DNA of 64,000 bases, taken from NCBI RefSeq assembly GCF_050122995.1, contig NZ_JBNLIA010000001.1, positions 186,001 through 250,000 of the forward strand. The letters run 5' to 3'. Origin of the DNA: Haloparvum alkalitolerans (GTDB lineage: Archaea > Halobacteriota > Halobacteria > Halobacteriales > Haloferacaceae). Position numbers and translations under genes: made by a program. Below are positions 8,983-18,059 of this stretch, piece by piece. Below the pieces are notes generated by a model that was not told the DNA's origin, did not search any database, and saw nothing but the letters and a program-made list of their open reading frames with translations. Positions within the stretch are counted from its first letter, which is position 1, and each line of letters begins with the position of its first letter.

Positions 8983-9501
8983 TCAGCGACCGAAGGGGTC
9001 GTCGGGGTCGCTCCCGAACGAGGGACCGTCGTCCTCGTCGGAGCCGAAGCCGTCGATCTCGTCTTCCACGTCGAACCCGATCGCCTCGGGTGGACGCCCC
9101 GCCTCGTCGACGACCTCGTCGCTGACGACGATCTCGCACTCGCTCCGGACCGCGAGCGCCAGCGCGTCCGAGGGGCGCGCGTCGAAGACGAACCGCTCGG
9201 CGCGCCCGTCGTCGTAGCGCTCCACGTCGACCTTCGCGAAGAACGTCCCCTCGGAGAGGTCGTCGATCCGGACCCGGTCGACCGCGCCGCCGAACTCCGT
9301 CAACACCTCCGTCAGCAGGTCGTGGGTCAGCGGGCGGTCGAACGGTTCCCCGCGGAGCACCATGCCGATCGAGTGGGCCTGACTCGGCGTGACGAAGATG
9401 GGGAGGACCTCCTCGCGGACGGCGAGGACGACCGCCGGAACGCTGTCCCCCTCCGCGCTCTCGCCGGCGCCGATGGCGACGACCTCCGCGTCGTGGTTCA
9501 T
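8983..9501 (-). CDS. Bifunctional nuclease domain (DUF151) protein
   Basis: 172 residues. The BFN/DUF151 domain covers about 15-140: VLPIFVTPSQAHSIGMVLRG, then RPLTHDLLTEVLTEFG, TFFAKV and DARPSDALALAVRSEC are the conserved blocks. A plant/bacterial member has been reported to have nuclease activity; the archaeal role is unknown. The last 30 residues are acidic. GTAACTATACC (minus strand, about 9522-9532) is a TATA-like box at leaderless spacing for the ATG at 9501. Confidence 0.82.
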   Translation of the reverse strand: MNHDAEVVAIGAGESAEGDSVPAVVLAVREEVLPIFVTPSQAHSIGMVLRGEPFDRPLTHDLLTEVLTEFGGAVDRVRIDDLSEGTFFAKVDVERYDDGRAERFVFDARPSDALALAVRSECEIVVSDEVVDEAGRPPEAIGFDVEDEIDGFGSDEDDGPSFGSDPDDPFGR

Positions 9502-9608
9502 ACCCTATTTTGTGACCGCAGACGGGTATAGTTACGCGTCGCGTCCCTCCCGCCCGGTTCGTCGGCGGGGGGAGCCCCGGCTACGAGGCCGGCTCAGCCC
9601 CCGGCGAT

Positions 9609-10373
9609 CTACGACGGCCGACGCAGGTCCCGCCGGTACCAGTAGGCCCACGCGAGCGTGAACACGAGCGCGGCGCCGAGGAAGAAGACGATGCCCGGTT
9701 CAAGCAGGGAGACCGCGTGTTCGGCGGCCAGCTCCGCCCGCTCGGCCGCGCTCCCGTCGAACACCACCTCGAACGTGCCGCCGTCGCCCGCGGTCGAGGC
9801 CTCCTCGGTCATGGCGGGCGTCTCCTCGGCGGAGATCCCCGCGTCGTCTCCCCCCGATCCGGCGTCGGCCGACTCCGCGCCGCCGTCCGTCGACCGGACG
9901 TCGTAGCCTCCGGCGCCGGCCTCGCCGCCCGGGACCGTCACGGAGAGGATCGACTGAGCGGCGAGCGCCGCGAGCCCGAGGAGCCCGTAGCCGCCGAGCA
10001 GCCGCTTGAGGGCGGTCTTGAGACCGCCGGAATCCGTCGAGCGTCCCGCGAAAAGGACCAGGGGCTCGTCGGCCGGGGCGTAGACGCTCATCTCGCGGCC
10101 CTTCTCGGAGTAAACGGTGTCGACGACCTCCACGAGGTCGGCATCGCGGAGGTTGCCGAGGTGGTACTGGACGTTCTGGAGGGAGGTGTCCAGCTCGTCG
10201 GCCAGCTCGGAGGTGGTCGCGGGCTGGTCGTGGAGGGCGGTCAGGGCGTTCCGCGCGGTCTCGGAGGAGAGGGCGGCGATGAGCTCGTCGGCGTCCTCGT
10301 CCTCGACGCCCACGACGCGGGGGTCGCGGTCGCCGAGCGAGAGGTCCGGCGGGGAGGGCAACAGCCGGGACAT
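9609..10373 (-). CDS. Membrane-anchored winged-helix regulator (ArsR-like)
   Basis: 254 residues. A DNA-binding winged helix lies at about 28-95 (ELIAALSSETARNALTALHD, then TSELADELDTSLQNVQYHLG). After a linker there is one hydrophobic helix near 150-170 and a second at the C-terminus (PGIVFFLGAALVFTLAWAYW) followed by a basic RRDLRRPS tail, so the domain order is cytoplasmic regulator, membrane segment, Asp/Glu/Gly-rich extracytoplasmic-like loop, membrane segment. Start at 10373 rather than 10526 because the preceding frame is Arg/Pro-rich. Such membrane-linked HTH proteins are common in haloarchaea; targets unknown. Confidence 0.78.
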   Translation of the reverse strand: MSRLLPSPPDLSLGDRDPRVVGVEDEDADELIAALSSETARNALTALHDQPATTSELADELDTSLQNVQYHLGNLRDADLVEVVDTVYSEKGREMSVYAPADEPLVLFAGRSTDSGGLKTALKRLLGGYGLLGLAALAAQSILSVTVPGGEAGAGGYDVRSTDGGAESADAGSGGDDAGISAEETPAMTEEASTAGDGGTFEVVFDGSAAERAELAAEHAVSLLEPGIVFFLGAALVFTLAWAYWYRRDLRRPS

Positions 10374-10525
10374 AACCGCCTCTCGGTCGTGCACCGTAAC
10401 AAATCTGTTGGACGGATGAGGGGGATTTCGGCGCGGTCGACCGCCCGACCGCCCGCTCCCGGCCGTGTCACCGGTTCGCGTCCGACTCACAACCCCTATA
10501 CGCGGGGGAACAGTAGCGGACGCCA

Positions 10526-12280
10526 ATGACCGAGACGCCGGACGACCCGGGCGCGGACGGCCCGCCTCCCGGTCCGACCACGGACGCCGCCTCCGCGAAC
10601 GCGGCCGCCGCGCGAGACGGGGACGGCTCCGTCACCGTCGTCGGCACGGCACACGTCTCAGCCGACTCCGTGACCGAGGTCGAGGAGGCCATCGAGCGGG
10701 AGCGCCCCGACGTGGTCGCCGTCGAACTCGATGAGGGACGGTACAGACAGATGCAGGGCGAGACGCCGGAGGACCTCGACGCGAGCGACCTGCTCCGCGG
10801 GAACACCGTCTTCCAGTTCCTCGCCTACTGGATGCTCTCGTACGTGCAGGCCCAGCTCGGCGACCGCTTCGACATCGAGCCGGGCGCGGACATGCTGGCC
10901 GCGGTCGACACCGCGGAGTCGCTCGGGATCGACGTGGCGCTCGTCGACCGCGACATCCAGACCACGATCCAGCGCTTCTGGGCCCGGATGACGATCCCCG
11001 AGAAGCTCCGCATGATCGGGGGACTCGCGTTCGGGGTGACCGACCCCCGAATCGTCGGCGTGATGGCCGGGCTCTTCGTCGGTATCGTTCTCGGGCCCGC
11101 GATCGGCCTCTTCGGCGGCTACCTCGGCGTCACCGACGCCCTGCTGACGAGCGTTACGGCGGGAGTCGCCGCGGGCGTGCTCGCGGGAGTGCTCGTCGAG
11201 AAGGCCGGCGCGGTCGCGCTGGAACCGGACGCGCGGCTCTACGCCGGGGTCGGAACCGGGCTCGCGACCGCGGGCGCCGTCGCCCTCTCGGGCGTCCTCG
11301 ACCCCTACGTCGCCGCGTCCCTCGGCGATTTCGCGATCCGCATCGTCGGGAGCCTCGGGCTGGGGCTGGCCGGCGGGCTCACCATCGGCCTCCTCGCGGC
11401 CGGCCTGATCGGACTCGTGGGAACCGGGCCGGAGCCGACCGACGCGGGCGGCATCGAGGAGCTGGAGATGTCCGACCTCACCGACACCGACGTGGTGACG
11501 ATGATGATGGAGGAGTTCCGGCAGTTCTCGCCCGGCGGGGCGGAAGCGCTGATCGACGAGCGGGACGCCTTCATCGCCCACAAACTGGTCGCGCTCCGCG
11601 AGCAGGGGTTCGACGTGCTCGCCGTCGTCGGCGCGGGCCACCGGCAGGGGATCGAGGGCTACCTCGCGGACCCGGCGAGTCTCCCCCCGATGGACGACCT
11701 GGTGGGTGAAGAGACCGGTCGCGGCTTCCCGTGGGGGAAGGCGCTCGGCTACGCCATCGGCATCGCCTTCGTGACGTTCTTCGTCCTGCTGGCGATGGCC
11801 GGCGTGCAGGACGGCTTCCTGCTCCGGCTGTTCGGCGCGTGGTTCCTGATCAACGCGGTCTTCGCGTTCGGCTGCGCGAAGCTCGCCGGCGCGCGCTGGC
11901 TCTCCGCGGGCGTCGGCGGCGCCGTCGCGTGGATGACCTCGATCAACCCGCTGCTCGCACCGGGCTGGTTCGCCGGCTGGGTCGAGCTGCGACACCTCCG
12001 GGTCAACGTCGGCGACATCGGGACGCTCAACGACCTGCTCAGCGACGAGACGCGGCCGGTCACCGAGATCCTCTCGGAGATGTTCGACGTGCCGCTGTTC
12101 CGGCTGATCATGGTCGTCGCGATGACCAACGTCGGGAGCATGGTGGCGAGCTTCCTGTTCGCCGTCTACGTCCTGCCGCTGTTCGGCGCGGAACTGGGCG
12201 GCGTGGGGGCCGTCTCGCGGCTGATGGTCGAGGGGGCCAGAAACAGCGCGGACCTGATCTGGAGCGTGGTCGCGGGATGA
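10526..12280 (+). CDS. TraB/PrgY family membrane protein
   Basis: 584 residues. The N-terminal half has the TraB fold signature VVGTAHVSADSVTEVE, DVVAVELDEGRY and, around residue 370, VVGAGHRQGIEGYL. Between these and after them are many hydrophobic helices, including a long glycine-rich membrane block at about 175-300 and three or more helices from 405 on. The family includes a bacterial pheromone-shutdown protein and resembles a metal-dependent hydrolase; the archaeal role is not known. CTATACG at 10494-10500 fits as TATA for the ATG at 10526. The stop codon overlaps the start of the M50 protease gene (ATGA), so they are one operon. Confidence 0.83.
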   Translation: MTETPDDPGADGPPPGPTTDAASANAAAARDGDGSVTVVGTAHVSADSVTEVEEAIERERPDVVAVELDEGRYRQMQGETPEDLDASDLLRGNTVFQFLAYWMLSYVQAQLGDRFDIEPGADMLAAVDTAESLGIDVALVDRDIQTTIQRFWARMTIPEKLRMIGGLAFGVTDPRIVGVMAGLFVGIVLGPAIGLFGGYLGVTDALLTSVTAGVAAGVLAGVLVEKAGAVALEPDARLYAGVGTGLATAGAVALSGVLDPYVAASLGDFAIRIVGSLGLGLAGGLTIGLLAAGLIGLVGTGPEPTDAGGIEELEMSDLTDTDVVTMMMEEFRQFSPGGAEALIDERDAFIAHKLVALREQGFDVLAVVGAGHRQGIEGYLADPASLPPMDDLVGEETGRGFPWGKALGYAIGIAFVTFFVLLAMAGVQDGFLLRLFGAWFLINAVFAFGCAKLAGARWLSAGVGGAVAWMTSINPLLAPGWFAGWVELRHLRVNVGDIGTLNDLLSDETRPVTEILSEMFDVPLFRLIMVVAMTNVGSMVASFLFAVYVLPLFGAELGGVGAVSRLMVEGARNSADLIWSVVAG

Positions 12281-12942
12281 GCGCCCGAACCGAGGGGCGC
12301 ACCGTCGCTGGCCTGCGCTTCAGCGGGACCGAGATCCGGGACCTGCTGGTCGCGTGGCTCGCGCTCGGCGTCGCCTTCGCGGTGTTCTTCGAGGGCGGCG
12401 GGATCGCCGCCGTCACGGGACTGCTCTCGCCGACCGGCGCCCTGCTGTTCGTCGTCAGCCTGCTCACCGCGGGCGTCGCGTTTCTGTTCCACGAGGTGGC
12501 CCACAAGGCGGTCGCGGTCCGCTACGGACAGGTCGCGGAGTTCCGCGCCGACCGCGGGATGCTGTTCCTGGCCGTGATGTCCGCGATGATCGGCTTCATC
12601 TTCGCGGCGCCGGGAGCGGTCCACCACCGCGGCCGGCTCACTCCCGAGGAGCACGGTCACATCGCGCTCGCGGGGCCGGCCGTCAACCTCGCGCTCGGCG
12701 TCGTCTTCCTGCCGGCGTTCGCGGCCGGGCTGGCGGTCTCGTCGCCGCTGCTGGCGCTGGTCGGCGCCCGCGGCGTGGCGATCAACCTGTTCCTCGCGGC
12801 GTTCAACCTGATCCCCTACGGCCCGCTCGACGGGAAGACCGTCCTGGGGTGGAGCAAGCCCGTGTGGGCGGTCTCCTTCGCCGTCTCCGCGGCCGCGACC
12901 GTCGGGTTCCTGATGGCCGGCGGCGCGGCGTACGCGCTCTGA
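12277..12942 (+). CDS. Site-2-protease-like (M50) metalloprotease
   Basis: 221-residue membrane protein with about six hydrophobic helices. The zinc motif HEVAH is at 72-76 within the second or third helix, and the third ligand motif is in FNLIPYGPLDGKTV (about 175-188), where Asp coordinates zinc. This is the minimal core of the site-2 protease family, without PDZ or CBS domains. It overlaps the TraB-family gene by 4 bases. Intramembrane cleavage of a regulator or membrane protein is expected from the family; the substrate is unknown. Confidence 0.85.
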   Translation: MSARTEGRTVAGLRFSGTEIRDLLVAWLALGVAFAVFFEGGGIAAVTGLLSPTGALLFVVSLLTAGVAFLFHEVAHKAVAVRYGQVAEFRADRGMLFLAVMSAMIGFIFAAPGAVHHRGRLTPEEHGHIALAGPAVNLALGVVFLPAFAAGLAVSSPLLALVGARGVAINLFLAAFNLIPYGPLDGKTVLGWSKPVWAVSFAVSAAATVGFLMAGGAAYAL

Positions 12943-13060
12943 GACGGAGTAGCCGCTCCGATCCAAGAACGTGCCTTTTCTGTCCTCGTTTAGACGTAGA
13001 CCTGTAGATATTCGTGCTGATACCGACGCGCTTTAGTCGCGCGGCGGCAGCCTCACCTGC

Positions 13061-14044
13061 ATGAGCGAAGGCGACGAGGAGGGGCTCACGTACGCGGAGT
13101 CGGGCGTCGACATCGAGGCGAGCGAGGCCGCGACGGCCGCGCTCGTGGGCGCAGTCGGCGCCGGAGACGGGGACGGCAGCGATTACGCCGGCCTGCTGGA
13201 CATCGGCGACCGCTACCTCGCGCTGGCGACCGACGGCGTCGGGACCAAACTGCTGGTCGCGGAGGCGCTCGGCGACTACTCGACGGTCGGCATCGACTGC
13301 ATGGCGATGAACGTCAACGACCTCGTCGCCGCGGGCGTCCGTCCGGTAGCGTTCGTCGACTACCTCGCGGTCGAGGAGCCGGACGAGACGTTCGCGGAGC
13401 AGGTCGGCGAGGGGCTCGACCGGGCGGCGGAGCTGGCGGACGTGGAACTCGTCGGCGGCGAGACCGCGGTGATGCCCGACGTGATCCGGGGGCTCGACCT
13501 GGCCGGCGCCTGCGCGGGGCTAGCCGCGAAGGACGGCGTCTTCGACGGCGCGGCGGAGCCGGGCGACGCGCTCGTCGGCTGGCGCTCCTCCGGAGTCCAC
13601 TCGAACGGCCTCACGCTCGCCCGCGAGGCCGTAACGCGCGACCACGGCTACGACGACCCGTGTCCCTTCGACGGCTACGACACGCTGGGCGAGGCGCTGC
13701 TGGAGCCGACGCGGATCTACACCGACCTCCTGACCCCGATGCGCGAGCACGGCGTCCGCGGCGCCGCGCACGTCACCGGCGGCGGCTGGACGAACCTGGA
13801 GCGGCTCGGCGACCACCGATACGTCGTCGAGGATCCCTTCGACGTACAGCCGGTCTTCGAGTTCGTCCAGTCCGAGGGGAACGTCTCCGACGAGGAGATG
13901 CACCGGACGTTCAACATGGGCACCGGCTTCGTGGCGGCGCTGGACCCCGAGGCCGCGGCGGCGCTGGCCGAGGCGACGGACGGCCGCGTGATCGGCCGCG
14001 TCGAGGACGGCGAGGGCGTGGCGATCCGCGGGCTGGAGCTATAA
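13061..14044 (+). CDS. purM: Phosphoribosylformylglycinamidine cyclo-ligase
   Basis: 327 residues. Forms aminoimidazole ribonucleotide from FGAM with ATP, the fifth step of purine synthesis. Family landmarks are clear: TYAESGVDIEA at the N-terminus, LATDGVGTKLLVA, STVGIDCMAMNVNDLVAAGVRP, LVGGETAVMPDV, HSNGLTLAR and HVTGGGWTNLERL. TTTAG near 13031-13036 is a plausible TATA element about 27 bases upstream. It is a single-gene unit; guaB, another purine enzyme, lies at 44512. Confidence 0.94.
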   Translation: MSEGDEEGLTYAESGVDIEASEAATAALVGAVGAGDGDGSDYAGLLDIGDRYLALATDGVGTKLLVAEALGDYSTVGIDCMAMNVNDLVAAGVRPVAFVDYLAVEEPDETFAEQVGEGLDRAAELADVELVGGETAVMPDVIRGLDLAGACAGLAAKDGVFDGAAEPGDALVGWRSSGVHSNGLTLAREAVTRDHGYDDPCPFDGYDTLGEALLEPTRIYTDLLTPMREHGVRGAAHVTGGGWTNLERLGDHRYVVEDPFDVQPVFEFVQSEGNVSDEEMHRTFNMGTGFVAALDPEAAAALAEATDGRVIGRVEDGEGVAIRGLEL

Positions 14045-14265
14045 CCCGGCCGACGCACGCGGAGCCGCAGCTGGCGGTGTGGAGGGCGAACAGGCGGCGC
14101 GTGTCCCGGTCGCTCGCGTCGGCGCGCCGCGCTCCAGCCGTGACCGACGCGGGCCGTTCTCAGACCACGCTCCGTCTGGTGCGCTCCCGTATTTAGGCGT
14201 CCGGGCGGCGCCGTCGAAGCGACTCGCCGGGAGGGCTTTCACCCCGGCGTTCCAACCGTCAGGTC

Positions 14266-15363
14266 ATGAGCCCCCGCGACGACGCCGACGGTCCGCAGGA
14301 CGCCAGCGACGATTCCGACCGACAGCCCACGGAGGCGGAGTTGGCGGCGCGCCTCGACGAGTTGGAGGCGACGCTCCGCGACCTCCGGGCGGAACTCCGG
14401 GACGGTGCAGCGAGCGAGAGACGGACGCGCGACCGACGCGACCGCGGCCGACGCGGCCCGCCCACCACAAGCCCCCTCCCACGCCCCCCGAAGCCGCCGG
14501 GACTGCCGCGACCGCCCCGGCTCTCCGAGCTCCTGCGGTTCACCGAGCAGTACACCATCCCGACGCTGATCGCGACCCTGGAGACGACGATCAAGTCGCT
14601 GGAACTGCTTCGGGCGACGCTCAGACTGGTCGACCCCGAGCGCGACCTCCGCGAGTCGGGGGACGACGCGCGCTCGAGCGGCGGCGTGCTCGGACGAGCG
14701 GCCACGGACGCGACGCGCGAGGGGCTCGCGGGCGTGCGCTCGGAGGCCGAGCGCGGGCTGGCCCGGTCGCTCACCGAGCTCCGGCGCGCGCTCGACGACG
14801 CCGACCTTCCGGAAGACGCCGCCTCGCGGTCGATCCTGGAGGACGCGCGGGACCTCTCCGCCGAGATAGAGGCCCGCATCGGAGAGGAGCGCGAGCGGCG
14901 CGCCGACCGCGACGGCGAGCGCCGTCGGAGGGGATCCTCTGCACCCGGCGACGAGTCCCGTGGCGACACCGGCCCGGTGAGCATCGACGTCCGAGAACCC
15001 GACGAGGCGGCTGGCGGCGGGGAGAGCGACGGCGACGGCGATACGGACGCGGATGGGGACGAAACCGAGGACGACGAGGACCAGCCGACGGTCGACGTGG
15101 AGTCGGAACTCGACTCGATCAAGCGGGAACTCGACCGGCGGAAGCGCGGCCGGGAGGCCGACGGGAGGAACGGCGGCGACAGCGACGGCGGTGACAGAAA
15201 AGCCGACAGCGGCGGCGGTGACAGAAAAGCCGACAGCGACGAGAGCGTCAGAAAAGCCGACAGCGGCGGCGGTGACAGAAAAGCCGACAGCGACGAGAGC
15301 GTCAGAAAAGCCGACAGCGACGAAACGGACTCCGACGAGGCGGACTCCGACGCGGACGCCTGA
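14266..15363 (+). CDS. Haloarchaeal hypothetical protein with repeat-rich acidic tail
   Basis: 365 residues, resembling a haloarchaea-only family (possibly DUF7547). Residues 1-50 are charged with a helical segment (AELAARLDELEATLRDLRAELR) likely to form a coiled coil; 60-85 are proline-rich; 86-125 (LSELLRFTEQYTIPTLIATL and following) form an amphipathic, possibly membrane-associated region. The rest is charged, ending in a low-complexity Asp/Ser/Gly/Lys tail that contains five 9-residue repeats. TATTTAG at 14190-14196 may be its promoter, giving a leader of about 45 bases. No catalytic motif is visible; function unknown. Confidence 0.72.
   Translation: MSPRDDADGPQDASDDSDRQPTEAELAARLDELEATLRDLRAELRDGAASERRTRDRRDRGRRGPPTTSPLPRPPKPPGLPRPPRLSELLRFTEQYTIPTLIATLETTIKSLELLRATLRLVDPERDLRESGDDARSSGGVLGRAATDATREGLAGVRSEAERGLARSLTELRRALDDADLPEDAASRSILEDARDLSAEIEARIGEERERRADRDGERRRRGSSAPGDESRGDTGPVSIDVREPDEAAGGGESDGDGDTDADGDETEDDEDQPTVDVESELDSIKRELDRRKRGREADGRNGGDSDGGDRKADSGGGDRKADSDESVRKADSGGGDRKADSDESVRKADSDETDSDEADSDADA
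15196..15330 (+). repeat. 27-bp in-frame tandem repeat, five copies
   Basis: AGAAAAGCC recurs at 15196, 15223, 15250, 15277 and 15304, exactly 27 bases apart. The encoded units are RKADSGGGD, RKADSDESV, RKADSGGGD, RKADSDESV and RKADSDETD, so two variants alternate. The AGA and AAA codons stand out in a GC-rich gene. Likely prone to copy-number change. Confidence 0.9.
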
Positions 15364-15369
15364 CCCGCG

Positions 15370-15789
15370 CTACTCGACCGGCTCGAACCGGAAGCCGTCC
15401 CAGTCCTGACTCGCCGGCTCGCGGATGCCGGCGCCCGGCTCGCGCAGCTCCTCCGCGTAGGTCGGGGCGACAGTGTCGCCGATCTCCACGTCCTGCCCCT
15501 CGACGACCTGCCCGAGCGCGCGCACCGGCGGGCCGTCGTAGCCCTCGTCCATCTCGAACTCGACGATGGCGAGCGTGTTGGGCTGGCGGACCCCGGGCGG
15601 CGTCGCGGTCGACTCCGTCCACGTGATCACGGTCGCTTCGCGGTCCGAGAGGTCCACGGCCCCGACGCGCTCGGTGCCCTCGGGCCCGACCGGATGCGGC
15701 GGGTACGACACCGCGCCGCTGGCGTACTCGGCGGCCTCGAAGGCGGGGGCGCCCCGCTCGTCGCGGCCGGCCTCGTCCGCGTCGCTCAT
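15370..15789 (-). CDS. OB-fold (DUF35) partner subunit of haloarchaeal thiolase
   Basis: 139 residues. An OB-fold of the DUF35 type is seen from about 40 on (GTERVGAVDLSDREATVITW, then NTLAIVEFEMDEGYDGPPVR). The N-terminal zinc ribbon of the broader family has no cysteines here. Its start overlaps the stop of the thiolase gene (ATGA), and such pairs are established as two-subunit beta-ketothiolases in haloarchaea (BktB alpha/beta in Haloferax mediterranei), where the OB-fold subunit is needed for activity. Acts in cytosolic beta-ketoacyl-CoA formation or cleavage; whether it serves PHA synthesis or degradation here is unknown. Confidence 0.83.
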   Translation of the reverse strand: MSDADEAGRDERGAPAFEAAEYASGAVSYPPHPVGPEGTERVGAVDLSDREATVITWTESTATPPGVRQPNTLAIVEFEMDEGYDGPPVRALGQVVEGQDVEIGDTVAPTYAEELREPGAGIREPASQDWDGFRFEPVE

Positions 15790-16946
15790 CGGTGCCCCTC
15801 CATCACCGCGGTGGTGACGCAGTTGCCGAACCCGCCCACGTTACACGCCAGTCCCACGTCGGCCTCGACCTGTCTGTCGCCGGCCTGGCCGGTGAGCTGG
15901 GCGAATATCTCGTACACCTGCGCGACGCCGGAGGCGCCGAGGGGGTGGCCCTTCGACTTCAGGCCGCCGGAGGTGTTGATCGGGAGGTCGCCGTCGCGAT
16001 CGGTCACGCCCTCCTCGACCGCCTTCCATCCCTTCCCCTTCTCGAAGAAGCCGAGGTCCTCGCTCTGGAGGAACTCGAGGATGGTGAACATGTCGTGCAG
16101 TTCGGCCACGTCCACGTCGTCGGGGCCGAGGCCGGCCATCTCGTAGGCGTCGTCCGAGGAGTCGGCGACGCCGCCCATCGTCGTCGGGTCCGCGCGCTCG
16201 TGGACGACGTGGGTGTCCGTCGCGCCCCCGATCCCCTCGATCGTCACGTAGTCGTCTTTCGGGACGTACTCCTCGGCCACGTCCGCGGGACAGAACAAAA
16301 GCGCCGCGGAGCCGTCGGTGATGGGGCAGAAGTCGTAGAGCCGGAGGGGGTCGGCGACGATCGGCGACTCCAGGACCGTCTCGAGGTCGACCTCCTTCCG
16401 GAACTGCGCGTGGGGGTTGTCTACGCCGTTTCTGTGGTTCTTCACCGCGACCTTGCCGAGGCTCTCGCGCGGGGCGTCGTAGGTGTCGAGGTAGAGCCGC
16501 GCGGTCATGCCCGCGAAGGAGGGGAGCGTGACGCCGTGTTTGTACTCCGCCGGATGGGTCAGCGAGGCGATGACGTCGGTCGCCTCGGCGGTGGTCCGGT
16601 GGGTCATCTTCTCGCCGCCGACGAGCATCGTCAGGTCGGACGCGCCGGAGGCGACCGACTGCCACGCGGCGTAGACCCCGGCGCCGCCCGAGGAGGAGGT
16701 CTGGTCGATCCGGGCGGTGTACGCCGGCATCGCGTTCAGATCGTGTGCGAGCGCGTTCGGGACCCCGGTCTGGCCCTCGAACTCGCCGCTCGCCATGTTC
16801 GAGACGTAGAGGTGGTCAAGGTCGGAGCCGGCGACGCCCGCGTCCCGCAGGCAGGCTTCCCCCGCCTCCGCGAGGAGGTCGCGGACCCAGCCGTCCCGCT
16901 CGCCGAAGCGCGTCATCGACGCGCCGATGATCGCTACTCGTTCCAT
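15786..16946 (-). CDS. Thiolase alpha subunit with Ser in place of catalytic Cys
   Basis: 386 residues, whole thiolase fold (VAIIGASMTRFG at the N-terminus, VAELHDMFTILE and GGLKSKGHPLGASG carrying the two catalytic histidines, ACNVGGFGNC at the end). The nucleophile position, Cys in classical thiolases (CxSG), reads SSSG at 84-87, so Ser84 replaces Cys. That matches the Ser-His-His catalytic set reported for haloarchaeal beta-ketothiolases and is therefore not a sign of decay. Co-transcribed with the OB-fold subunit. A TATA-like CTTTAGG lies about 27 bases upstream of the ATG at 16946. Acetoacetyl-CoA versus longer ketoacyl-CoA preference is not known. Confidence 0.88.
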   Translation of the reverse strand: MERVAIIGASMTRFGERDGWVRDLLAEAGEACLRDAGVAGSDLDHLYVSNMASGEFEGQTGVPNALAHDLNAMPAYTARIDQTSSSGGAGVYAAWQSVASGASDLTMLVGGEKMTHRTTAEATDVIASLTHPAEYKHGVTLPSFAGMTARLYLDTYDAPRESLGKVAVKNHRNGVDNPHAQFRKEVDLETVLESPIVADPLRLYDFCPITDGSAALLFCPADVAEEYVPKDDYVTIEGIGGATDTHVVHERADPTTMGGVADSSDDAYEMAGLGPDDVDVAELHDMFTILEFLQSEDLGFFEKGKGWKAVEEGVTDRDGDLPINTSGGLKSKGHPLGASGVAQVYEIFAQLTGQAGDRQVEADVGLACNVGGFGNCVTTAVMEGHR

Positions 16947-17051
16947 GTCCCGGCGTTCCGAGGCGGTCGCCTAAAGCGTACCCTTCCGGCGAGGAGCCGA
17001 CGCCCGCGTCGGCGGCGACAGACCGATACTGCTCGGGGCCAAACCCCGGGC

Positions 17052-18047
17052 ATGTTCGGCAGCGGCTGGAACGAGACGGACGTGTCCGACCTCGACGGCG
17101 TCACCGCGGTCGTGACCGGTGCGAACAGCGGCATCGGCTACGAGGCGACCCGGATCCTCGCGGACCACGGCGCCACGGTGGTGATGGGCTGCCGGAGCGT
17201 GAACCGCGGCGCGGACGCGGTCTCGTCGATCCGGGACGCGACGGCGTCCGGGTCGCTCGACGTGCGCGAGTTGGACCTGGCGGACCTCGACTCCGTCGCC
17301 TCGTTCGCGACCGTCGTCGACGAGGCGTACGACGGGCTTGACCTCCTCGTCAACAACGCGGGCGTGATGGCGCTCCCCTACGAGGAGACCGGAGACGGCT
17401 TCGAGTACCAGTTCGGCGTCAACCACCTCGGGCACTTCGCGCTCACCGGCCACCTGCTCGACGACCTCCGGGCCGGGGAGGGGATCCCGAGCGCCGGGGC
17501 GGACGACGACGGTCGCGGCCCGTCTCGCGTCGTGACGGTCTCCAGCGGCCTCCACGAGCGCGGCGACGCGGAGTTCGAGGCGGCCGCGGGCGGCGAGGAC
17601 GCCGCGGCCGACTACGACCGCTGGGACGCGTACGGTCGGAGCAAACTCGCGAACCTGCTGTTCGCCTACGAGCTCGACCGGCGGCTGGCGACCGCGGGCG
17701 CGTCCGTCCGGAGCTTCGCCTGTCACCCCGGGTACGCCGACACGAACCTCCAGCTCCGGGGCCCCGAGGCGGACGGCTCACGCGTGAAGCGACTGGCGAT
17801 GCGGGCCGCGAACGCGGTGCTGGCGCAGTCGGCCGCGGCCGGCGCGCTCCCCACCGTCTACGCGGCGACCGCGCCCGACCTGTCGGGCGGCGAGTTCGTC
17901 GGACCGGGCGGACTGCTCGGTATGCGCGGCGCCCCCGAGGTCACCGAGTCGAACGAACTCTCCCGCGACCGGGAGGCCGCGGCGGACCTGTGGGAGCGGT
18001 CCGAGGCGTGGACCGGCGTGGCGTACGACCTGCCCGAAGCACGCTGA
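17052..18047 (+). CDS. Short-chain dehydrogenase/reductase (retinol-dehydrogenase-like)
   Basis: 331 residues. Rossmann NAD(P) motif TGANSGIG at 22-29, NNAG at 101-104, active-site Tyr194-x3-Lys198 (YGRSK) and the Ser in VVTVSSGLHERG. The long loops and C-terminal HPGYADTNLQLRG place it among the RDH/WWOX-like classical SDRs rather than FabG. Divergent from the thiolase operon across about 105 bases that hold TATA-like boxes for both directions. Substrate unknown; a role in acyl-CoA metabolism is only suggested by position. Confidence 0.85.
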   Translation: MFGSGWNETDVSDLDGVTAVVTGANSGIGYEATRILADHGATVVMGCRSVNRGADAVSSIRDATASGSLDVRELDLADLDSVASFATVVDEAYDGLDLLVNNAGVMALPYEETGDGFEYQFGVNHLGHFALTGHLLDDLRAGEGIPSAGADDDGRGPSRVVTVSSGLHERGDAEFEAAAGGEDAAADYDRWDAYGRSKLANLLFAYELDRRLATAGASVRSFACHPGYADTNLQLRGPEADGSRVKRLAMRAANAVLAQSAAAGALPTVYAATAPDLSGGEFVGPGGLLGMRGAPEVTESNELSRDREAAADLWERSEAWTGVAYDLPEAR

Positions 18048-18059
18048 CCGTCTCCCGAC

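Noticed and set aside
15196..15330. Possible CRISPR-like array
   Set aside because: Units are directly adjacent, in frame with a gene, 27 bp long and without spacers.
15786..16946. Thiolase as catalytically dead because the Cys is missing
   Set aside because: The Ser substitution is the established haloarchaeal type when an OB-fold subunit is present.
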